A DNA stretch of 23,825 nucleotides, taken from positions 1 through 23,825 of the forward strand of contig MPUH01001111.1 of the NCBI GenBank assembly GCA_001970955.1, given 5' to 3'. The position numbers were made by a program, and so were the translations under genes. The notes under the pieces are model-generated. The model made no database searches. It saw only the letters and a program-made list of their open reading frames with translations, and had not been told where the DNA came from. The first letter of the stretch is position 1. Every line of letters starts with the position of its first letter. Of this stretch, positions 6,708 through 13,928 are shown in pieces. Origin of the DNA: Stentor coeruleus (taxonomy: Eukaryota; Ciliophora; Heterotrichea; Heterotrichida; Stentoridae).

Positions 6708-9700
6708 TTAATTAATATCAGTTACTATTGTTCTTCTTCTAACCTTCTGTATACAAGTTGGTGGTCTTGTCAAAAACTCATTTGGTTTCATAATCTCTAT
6801 AAGAAACCCATTATCTACAAGCATCAAAAGGTCATATTCTGAAATAAAATCCATTTTATGAACAACACTTATAATAGTAGCTCTTCTAAAATGGGTTATA
6901 ATAGCATTATTCATTTTTTCTTGTTCTTTTTGATTAACAAAAGCAGTAGCTTCATCAAGAACTAATATCTTATTATTCTTTAAAAGGACTCTTGCAAGAC
7001 AAAATAACTGTTTTTCTCCAATAGACAAAGTTGAAGAATTAGACCCAAGTTCATATTTCAATGGTTCATCAGTAAACGCTCTATCTAATCCTACAATTTT
7101 TAATACCCGAATCAATTCAGCCTCACATATTCTATGATAAGGATCAAGATTATCACGAACAGATCCTGCAAATATAAAAGGTGATTGAGGGATTATCGAT
7201 ATTTTATCACGTAAACTTTCTATTGATACTTCAAATATATTCTGATCATCTATTGTAATAATTCCTGATTGAAGTTTATTTAATCGAAGAAGGACATTAA
7301 TTATTGAACTTTTCCCTGAACCACTTCTACCTACAATGGCAAGTTTAGTCCCACTTGGTATAGAAAATGATATATTACTAAGGGCAAATTCATAAGATCC
7401 TGGATATATAAGACTTACTTCATTAAATTGAACATTACCTTCATTAATAGAAAAATTATCATTTATAGGACTTTCTTCATGTTGAGCTTGGATTATAGAT
7501 TCTATTCTTTGTACACATGCCATAATAGAAAACACTTGTATTAATTCTTTTATGCCCCAAGATAAAAAAGATGTTATACTCAAACTAAATGTTAGACTAA
7601 GGCTTGCGAAATCTGCATTATTTCTACTAAGGAAAATAATAATAAAAAAACAGTTTAGGCCTAATGAAATTCCCCCAAAAATACCAATACAGCATACATA
7701 GAAATGCAGTAAATATGTTAAATTCAAATATTTTGCTGAACTGTCATTGAGATTTTCTTCTAGTAAACTTATAAAATAACTTTGTAAATTATAACAACGT
7801 AAGGAGATGATCCCAGCAATATACTCTTCAGTTAAAGTTACTAAAGGGCTATTTGATGAAAGATACTTGCGGTTTGCTTTGACTATAAGCCCAATAAGTG
7901 AATTTCCAAGAAGTATTGCAGTTATAAAAATAATAACAATAAATATTAAATTCGCTGGGACCATAATAACAATGGCTATTATATACCCTAAAACAATCAA
8001 CCCAAGTACGACTACATTAGCAAAGAATGGGATCATATACTCATCAATTTGGTTAAAATCTGAAGAAAGGACGTTTAATATACTTCCAGATGAGTTGACT
8101 TGAAAAAATTCAATTGATGCTTCGGATATTGATTTTATAGTATTATAATGTAATCTGTTAGATGATGAGAATAATACAGCAAATAATATCAAATTCCTAA
8201 TCAAAGTGAGGACAATTGCTAGACAGACTATTATTAAAAGGACAATTGGATAATAAGAGTTTTTTTGTTCTTCTTCATCTTGAAGAGACCAGTAAGAAAC
8301 CCAATACTGCATAGCTAAAGAAAAAAACTGGACCACAAAACTCCCGAGGATAAAAAACCCAAGCCCAAAGACTGATTTAAACCCAAAAATTAGAAATCTA
8401 TATAGCAATTTGATTTGAATAGTTCCTTTTTTGGTTGATTCGAATTTATCTTTTTTTTCTGAGATTTCTGAAATAAATGCTCGGTCTTTTTGCTTGTCTG
8501 GTGCAATGGTCATTCTTCTAACATGTCGTTTTGGTTTACTTTTCCTAAGTAATGGCTGAACATGGACATTCCAATTTTCATCATTTGAGAGTTCAGAATA
8601 TGTGCCTATATACTCGATCTGCCCATTGTTCATAATGATAACATTTTCAAAATCTGGAAGTAAGCCTAAGTCATTTATCACAACTAATCGAGTTTTTTCT
8701 GATAAATGCTCTTTAATACAGTGGTCTAATATGTTTCTACATAATTTTACATCAAGTGCACTAAAAGGATCGTCTATAAGATAAATGTCTTTATTAGCAT
8801 AAACAGCACGGGCAAGGGATATTCTAAGTCTTTGTCCACCACTTAAAGAATTACCTTTAATTCCAGTGTCTGTATCATCATTATTAGTCATTCCATTTAG
8901 GTCTTTTTGTAAATCACAACATTGAATAACTTGATTATATTTTTCTTTAATATAAGGACTACCCATTATTATATTCTCTCTTACTGTTCCTGAAACAATC
9001 CAAGGCTCTTGGCTCGCATAAGCTATCGATCCTCCAACAACAATTTCGCCTTGAGTTATATTACATTCACCTAATATTGTATGTAATAGCATTGATTTCC
9101 CACTACTCATTTGGCCAATTATAGCATAAAGTTTCCCAGGGCGGATAAACAAATTGATATCATTCAAGAAATCCGGAGACGAATCTGTTAAAGTATTTGT
9201 TTTAATGCTTTTATGTGACTTTTTCAAATTATGCCAGCTTGAAGTTATACCCATTAGCTGTATTGATCCCAAATTATTTACCCTAGGACCAACATAATCT
9301 TCAGATAACAATATATTAGTTATCCCAACACAAGTTGATAACAAATAACTCCTAACACTAACACTTTCAGTAACCCCAGCAGACAAATAAAAATGTGATG
9401 ACATAAGTATCGATATTGCACAAAAAACAGTTTCTAATCTTAAAACAATGCCGAATTTTGTAGCACACCAATAAGCAAAAAGTATTATCAATCCTTGAAA
9501 AGTTGAAACTATAGTAAATGAAACTACTTTAAGTATTGATTTTTGGAAATGCTGGATAAGTTCAGCTTTACGGTGGATTGATATTTTTATATTAATCGCA
9601 GAGCACCAATTTAGGAATTTAGCTACTTGTATGCCTTCAAGGTAATTTATTAATGTTTTCATCCTTTTGTCTGATAAGGTAAATATTCTTGACTTGTATT

Positions 9701-10433
9701 TGTTAAGAGATTTTGATATCCATAATAATACAGGAGCATTAAAGATCATTAATATTTGAGCTAAAACTCCAGCTAATCCTAGTTTATACCAAAGTAATAA
9801 AGTGGCGGTACTAATAAAGACTGGAAGTAGAAGTAAATAAGGTAAAACTGCAATTCTGAAGAAAATATGCATGTCAGAACCTATTATATTACTGATATGA
9901 GCTGTTGTGAGCTCTGAGTTTATTGATATATAAGATTTATTGAGGAGTTTTTTCAGAATCAAAGTTATTGAATTGCTCCTAATTTTTACCGCAAGCTCTT
10001 TGTACACAATATAACTTTTTTCTGTCTCTATTGCAGAGAGAATTGATAGAAGAGTTATACTAATTGAGATAATTAGTCCTTGCCATATAGGAGTTGAGTG
10101 ATATATACAAAAAATCAGTTCGCCAATTAACAGGGCGATACCAAAATTGCAAAATATTGAAATTGTTAAAGGAAGTAAATCGAGAATAAATTCTTTGCCG
10201 TATGTGCGTATGAGTGCATTATAAAAGTTTGGTTTGGGTTGTTTCACTTCTTTAGACCAATTTTCTTCAAGAAGATGGCAGGATAAATCAAGACCGAACG
10301 TTTGGGGTATGTCTAGTAAAGGGTCTTCGGATTTGTCAAGTTTTTTGGTTAAGACGATAAACTTTATGAGCCAAAAGCACAGGGCTTTACTTAAGAGAGA
10401 AGCTCTGTCTTTAGGGTGAGTATGAGAGTCCAT
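6708..10433 (-). CDS. Full-length ABCC (MRP-type) transporter
   Basis: 1241 residues in one exon, start in TAATAAATGG context, with TMD-NBD-TMD-NBD order. The short N-terminus (DPLLDIPQTFGLDLSC...LEENWSKE) is the linker typical of ABCC proteins without an extra N-terminal membrane domain. TMD1 spans about residues 80-360. NBD1 has Walker A GQMSSGKS (~438), signature LSGGQ (~528) and Walker B IYLIDDPFSALD (~550). TMD2 spans about 670-960. NBD2 has Walker A GRSGSGKS (~1031), signature-like LSIGEKQ (~1133), Walker B ILVLDEAT (~1153) and switch VVHK (~1190). As in other ABCC proteins the NBD1 site is degenerate: Asp replaces the catalytic Glu, and the switch His appears as Asn (VIND). NBD2 keeps Glu and His. 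The family exports organic anions, glutathione conjugates and drugs from the cytosol at plasma or vacuolar membranes. The substrate cannot be read from the sequence. Confidence 0.95.
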   Translation of the reverse strand: MDSHTHPKDRASLLSKALCFWLIKFIVLTKKLDKSEDPLLDIPQTFGLDLSCHLLEENWSKEVKQPKPNFYNALIRTYGKEFILDLLPLTISIFCNFGIALLIGELIFCIYHSTPIWQGLIISISITLLSILSAIETEKSYIVYKELAVKIRSNSITLILKKLLNKSYISINSELTTAHISNIIGSDMHIFFRIAVLPYLLLLPVFISTATLLLWYKLGLAGVLAQILMIFNAPVLLWISKSLNKYKSRIFTLSDKRMKTLINYLEGIQVAKFLNWCSAINIKISIHRKAELIQHFQKSILKVVSFTIVSTFQGLIILFAYWCATKFGIVLRLETVFCAISILMSSHFYLSAGVTESVSVRSYLLSTCVGITNILLSEDYVGPRVNNLGSIQLMGITSSWHNLKKSHKSIKTNTLTDSSPDFLNDINLFIRPGKLYAIIGQMSSGKSMLLHTILGECNITQGEIVVGGSIAYASQEPWIVSGTVRENIIMGSPYIKEKYNQVIQCCDLQKDLNGMTNNDDTDTGIKGNSLSGGQRLRISLARAVYANKDIYLIDDPFSALDVKLCRNILDHCIKEHLSEKTRLVVINDLGLLPDFENVIIMNNGQIEYIGTYSELSNDENWNVHVQPLLRKSKPKRHVRRMTIAPDKQKDRAFISEISEKKDKFESTKKGTIQIKLLYRFLIFGFKSVFGLGFFILGSFVVQFFSLAMQYWVSYWSLQDEEEQKNSYYPIVLLIIVCLAIVLTLIRNLILFAVLFSSSNRLHYNTIKSISEASIEFFQVNSSGSILNVLSSDFNQIDEYMIPFFANVVVLGLIVLGYIIAIVIMVPANLIFIVIIFITAILLGNSLIGLIVKANRKYLSSNSPLVTLTEEYIAGIISLRCYNLQSYFISLLEENLNDSSAKYLNLTYLLHFYVCCIGIFGGISLGLNCFFIIIFLSRNNADFASLSLTFSLSITSFLSWGIKELIQVFSIMACVQRIESIIQAQHEESPINDNFSINEGNVQFNEVSLIYPGSYEFALSNISFSIPSGTKLAIVGRSGSGKSSIINVLLRLNKLQSGIITIDDQNIFEVSIESLRDKISIIPQSPFIFAGSVRDNLDPYHRICEAELIRVLKIVGLDRAFTDEPLKYELGSNSSTLSIGEKQLFCLARVLLKNNKILVLDEATAFVNQKEQEKMNNAIITHFRRATIISVVHKMDFISEYDLLMLVDNGFLIEIMKPNEFLTRPPTCIQKVRRRTIVTDIN

Positions 10434-11888
10434 TTATTATACTTATTATAACCTGTGTCTGTCGGAAAATCATGGAAGAATTTGCATGATAAGTAAATTC
10501 AGTTTACTAATAGGATGTTTTTAGTATTAAAAGATAAGGATATATTTATTATAAAATTAAAAAATGATTAAGCTTTCGTTTGGCATTTTAAGTACTTTAC
10601 TTGTATCAATGCTAACATTAAATTCAAATAATCTTAAGAAGTTCACTATAACATAAATTGAGCAGTATGCCAGAATTTTTCCATCCACCAGTTTAAAAAG
10701 CATAGACCTTAATACTTATGCTTCATAATAGGCTATATGATTAAGTTTTAAGTATAAAACTTAAAAAGTCTTTATCGAATGGAATATTTATTATGGAAAA
10801 AATTCAATTATCCATTCTGATATTTGATTTTTTTTTTTTGACATAAACATATTTTACTTTTAATCAAAATCTTCTGTGATTCTTATCCTAATTAAATAAT
10901 ACAATGTCTTCAGTAGAAATCTATATTTGCAAATAACTTCGCATTTATTTCGTCATACTCAACTAGACAAGTGTTCTATTTATTGAACAGAATTCATTTT
11001 ATTTTACCACTCTGTGTTTACTTGGGTGATTTCTTTAATTATATCTACTAATATACATATTTTTTGCATATAAACAAAAGCTTTTATCTTTTATTTGCAA
11101 AAATCATGCTTTCCAGGTGATAAGCTTTAGATTAAAAACTATTTACTCAAATTACTAAAAATATCATAAAGTATAGGTCATAATATTTAGATTAAAAACT
11201 ATTTACTCAAATTACTAAAAATATCATAAAGTATAGGTCTAATATTGAATAAAGAATAAAATTTTACCTATAATAAGGAACTAGATATCAAATTTATCTT
11301 AAAAAATACAACTTTTTAACTTTAGGTATAAAATTGTAACAAATTAATTATGTATCAAGTTTTATTTAAGCCAAGCCTAGATTTTGATAATAAAAAATAT
11401 TTATAAAGATTACAACCCTTCTTATAGTTTATTTGAATGTATATTTAATAAAATGCATTACTGTAAAAATTTTTTTTTTTGAATTTGAACTGTGGAAGAA
11501 ATTTATCAATATTTATTCAGATTTTTTTTAGTATATTATTGTATTAGATATCTTGAATATAATTTTATTTGATTAATTCACATATTCAAAGTTCAATGAT
11601 AGCTGATTCTATTAAATTACCATGTTACTAATATTTTCCCCAATTTTTAAAATATTTTTTATTACAACAAAGTATTCCAGCAAAATATTTCACTAAACAC
11701 AATACAACCTGAAGATTGAAGAAAAATTCTATAAATACCATAAACTTCTATTATCATTTCTTTAAAAATAATATTAATTTATTGCATCACTATGAAAATT
11801 TATATCAACTAAGTATATACAAGATTTAACTAAAACTATTACAATTTGCTAAAAACATTTTGTAGGATAATCACTTTTACATATAAAA
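10434..11888. other. Long gene-free divergent region between ABCC and LITAF genes
   Basis: 1455 bases without a convincing gene on either strand, very AT-rich with long T and A runs. It must contain the promoters of both the minus-strand ABCC and plus-strand LITAF genes. A 54-nt direct duplication lies at 11126-11239. The upstream composition bias is weaker here (G11:C8 in 10441-10500). The only open frames found are under about 35 codons. Confidence 0.5.
11126..11239. repeat. 54-nt direct duplication, period 60
   Basis: 11126-11179 and 11186-11239 are identical and separated by 6 bases. Unlike the three N-marked duplications there is no ambiguous base. Either a recent slippage-type duplication in neutral DNA or a hidden assembly overlap. 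Confidence 0.85.
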
Positions 11889-12437
11889 ATGGGGAAGTCC
11901 AAAAAGCATAAGAAATCTAAAGATAGTTCATCTTCAAGTAATCCATCCCAAGACAATAATTCAGTACAACAATCTGATAATCCAGATATCATTCATTTAA
12001 ATCCTCCAGAAGATATTCCTACAGTGTTAATCATAGAGGCAGAAAATCCTTCAGCTAAATTATCTAATGCTGCCCCACGGAAAGCAAATAATTATTCTTC
12101 TTCTTCTGAATCAGAAAGCTTTTCCTCAAGTAAAGAAATGGAACCATTACCTAAAGTTGAAATGAAAGCTGCACCTGTTTATGCTACTTTAGGAAGAAAG
12201 CCTGTGTTTACTTACTGTAATGTTTGCAGAGATAATGTTTTTACTACAACTCAAAAAGTTATTGGGGCAACTGTATGGCTAGTTTTTTTCTTTTTATTAT
12301 GTACTCTTCCTATAATATCATGCTTACCATTTATTTTAAAGAGCTGGTATGATGTTGAACATTATTGCACAAAGTGTTCAAGAAAACTTGGGAAGTTTTT
12401 TTATAGAATGGAATGCAAGGTTTGTATTTTTAGATAA
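11889..12437 (+). CDS. LITAF-domain zinc-binding membrane-associated protein
   Basis: 182 residues, single exon. Residues 1-95 are disordered: a basic start (MGKSKKHKKSKD), then Ser-rich and acidic stretches. The C-terminal LITAF domain has a first zinc knuckle YCNVC (C110, C113), then a hydrophobic stretch of about 25 residues (WLVFFFLLCTLPIISCLPFI). A second knuckle HYCTKC (C160, C163) and KLGKF follow, the usual 'H.CP.C...LG' ending. LITAF proteins bind one zinc with the two CxxC pairs and insert the hydrophobic part into the cytosolic face of endosomal/lysosomal membranes. Family members act in endosome sorting. No PPxY motif is evident in the N-terminus. A GT...AG-like string across the first CxxC was considered as an intron and dismissed because removing it would delete the zinc ligands. 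Confidence 0.88.
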   Translation: MGKSKKHKKSKDSSSSSNPSQDNNSVQQSDNPDIIHLNPPEDIPTVLIIEAENPSAKLSNAAPRKANNYSSSSESESFSSSKEMEPLPKVEMKAAPVYATLGRKPVFTYCNVCRDNVFTTTQKVIGATVWLVFFFLLCTLPIISCLPFILKSWYDVEHYCTKCSRKLGKFFYRMECKVCIFR

Positions 12438-12986
12438 TAAGATTTTTAGTCGTGAAATCTTGGACTGGAAGTTTTATATTAGGAAAATAATAATTTACTT
12501 GTTTGATCAAATGCTTATTGGTGCAATGTTTAATTAAGATAAGGAAATTGAAAGTTTTATATTAGGAAAATAATAATTTACTTGTTTGATCAAATGCTTA
12601 TTGGTGCAATGTTTAATTATTACTATTTATTTTCTAATAAAAAGTAATTATTTTCTGTATGATTATTTTATTGTTATGTTAATAAAACTATAAAGGTGGC
12701 TTTAAAAATTTTATTGCATTAAAATAATAAAATTGCATTTATGATATTATCACCAAGAAAATTAGCTTTGTTTTATACGTCATTTTTAAGTTATTCTGAT
12801 TTCCATACCATATTTACTTATAATATTAATCTAAATAAATAAAAACTTTAACCCTTTACGCATTTCACAATCTTATTTTCGAATCCTTACATCTAGCATC
12901 ATCTTTAGAGCTTCTTTTGCTTATAATTTATATTATATTTGAATATTATTTTTAATTTTTTCCGCTAATATCTTATATTTAAATTT
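12438..12986. other. Intergenic region between LITAF gene and basic-protein gene
   Basis: No gene seen in 549 bases. It holds a 68-nt direct duplication near its left edge. The last ~150 bases before the 12987 start are C-containing and G-poor on plus, fitting the 5'-flank pattern. Confidence 0.4.
12469..12619. repeat. 68-nt direct duplication, period 83
   Basis: 12469-12536 and 12552-12619 are identical, separated by 15 bases, just past the LITAF stop codon. No N is present. Confidence 0.85.
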
Positions 12987-13721
12987 ATGTCTGAGTTTAT
13001 AAAGCCAAAACTTGCATCTACAGAGAAGCTTAGAAAAAAATATTATACTTCTAAGCCTGTAACCCCTAAACACTTACTAGAAATGTCCTATATTGTAAAA
13101 AATTCCTCAAGTTTTCTTAGAGAAACTACACAGTTCAGTGACATTCAGGGAATTATAAATAGAAAAAGACCTAATACAGCAAGTTATAAGAGAAAAAACA
13201 AAATTATCACTAGTCCAGTTCCAGAATTTGCTAAAGACTATATCTTAAGCTGTATGGATTCTAAGAAAACTACTAGTAAATCAATGCTATCGACTCAAGC
13301 AAAATCAAAAGATAGACTCTCACAGACTTGTTTGATTCAGAATGAAAATACTAGTCAAATAGTGTTTGGTAGTGAAAAGAAGGATAAAAGAAGATATTCT
13401 AAAAGAATTAATATAGAAAAAGAACCTACACTAAACAAAATATTGCGGCTGTATAAACCTCAGATACTGAACTTTAAAGACAAATCAAAAATAAGAATTT
13501 TTGCTACAATATCAATTGAAGCAAGAAAAAGCAAAGAAAAAATGATAAAGAATATGAAAAGGCTTAATAAACTTGAATTGAAGAAATCTAAGGAAAAGTG
13601 TGAATCTAAGACTGTAGAGGTTGAAACACCTAAAGAAGTAATACATAATTACGATAAACCTGCTGCCACATATGGGGAAAAATTATGGAGACTTAACGAA
13701 GTTTCAATACTCTTAATATAA
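12987..13721 (+). CDS. Hypothetical Lys/Ser-rich basic protein
   Basis: 244 residues from ATG to TAA, no recognised domain. The protein is strongly basic, with many Lys/Arg clusters (RKKYYTSK, INRKRPNTASYKRKNK, KKDKRRYSKR) and a predicted helical Lys/Glu stretch near residues 180-225 (IEARKSKEKMIKNMKRLNK). No signal peptide or membrane segment. The C-terminus has a 'TYGEKLWRLNE' piece. It lies 207 bases upstream of the CFAP97 gene on the same strand. Its last 10 bases fall inside a 31-nt duplication around an N, which does not change the stop codon. Basic, low-complexity proteins of this kind are common among ciliate cytoskeletal components, but that is only a guess from composition. Confidence 0.7.
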   Translation: MSEFIKPKLASTEKLRKKYYTSKPVTPKHLLEMSYIVKNSSSFLRETTQFSDIQGIINRKRPNTASYKRKNKIITSPVPEFAKDYILSCMDSKKTTSKSMLSTQAKSKDRLSQTCLIQNENTSQIVFGSEKKDKRRYSKRINIEKEPTLNKILRLYKPQILNFKDKSKIRIFATISIEARKSKEKMIKNMKRLNKLELKKSKEKCESKTVEVETPKEVIHNYDKPAATYGEKLWRLNEVSILLI

Positions 13722-13774
13722 ATCTTGATATAATAAACATAANCTTAATATAAATCTTGATATAATAAACATAA
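13712..13774. repeat. 31-nt direct duplication around a single N (likely assembly join)
   Basis: 13712-13742 and 13744-13774 are identical, separated by N at 13743. The left copy contains the stop codon of the preceding gene. Same signature as at 5559 and 6298. Confidence 0.87.
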
Positions 13775-13928
13775 AATTCAAATAACCTTCAGAAAGCTTA
13801 TAGAATAAATCATTCATATTTTCATATTTTATGTATAATCATAATACCTTAAACATTAATTTAACCACAACACAAAGTTTGTGCAAATCACTTAAGAAAT
13901 AAATTTGATTTTCATTGTTATATTTAAT

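Noticed and set aside
7807-10419. Plus-strand open frames of 60-98 codons inside the ABCC gene
   Set aside because: They are antisense to a well-supported transporter with all motifs in one frame; no features of their own.
10564-10656. 31-codon plus-strand frame resembling a signal peptide
   Set aside because: Too short, and no GT(11-12)AG intron extends it; probably chance in AT-rich DNA.
12216-12230. GT...AG string in the LITAF gene as a possible 15-nt intron
   Set aside because: Removal would delete the first zinc knuckle, and it lacks the A at position 10 seen in all four accepted introns.
12349-12537. 62-codon plus-strand frame overlapping the LITAF end
   Set aside because: Overlaps the conserved second zinc knuckle in another frame and runs into duplicated non-coding DNA.
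13905-13928. N-terminal extension of the CFAP97 gene
   Set aside because: It depends on a TTG start; the first ATG is at 13929 and the domain begins after it.
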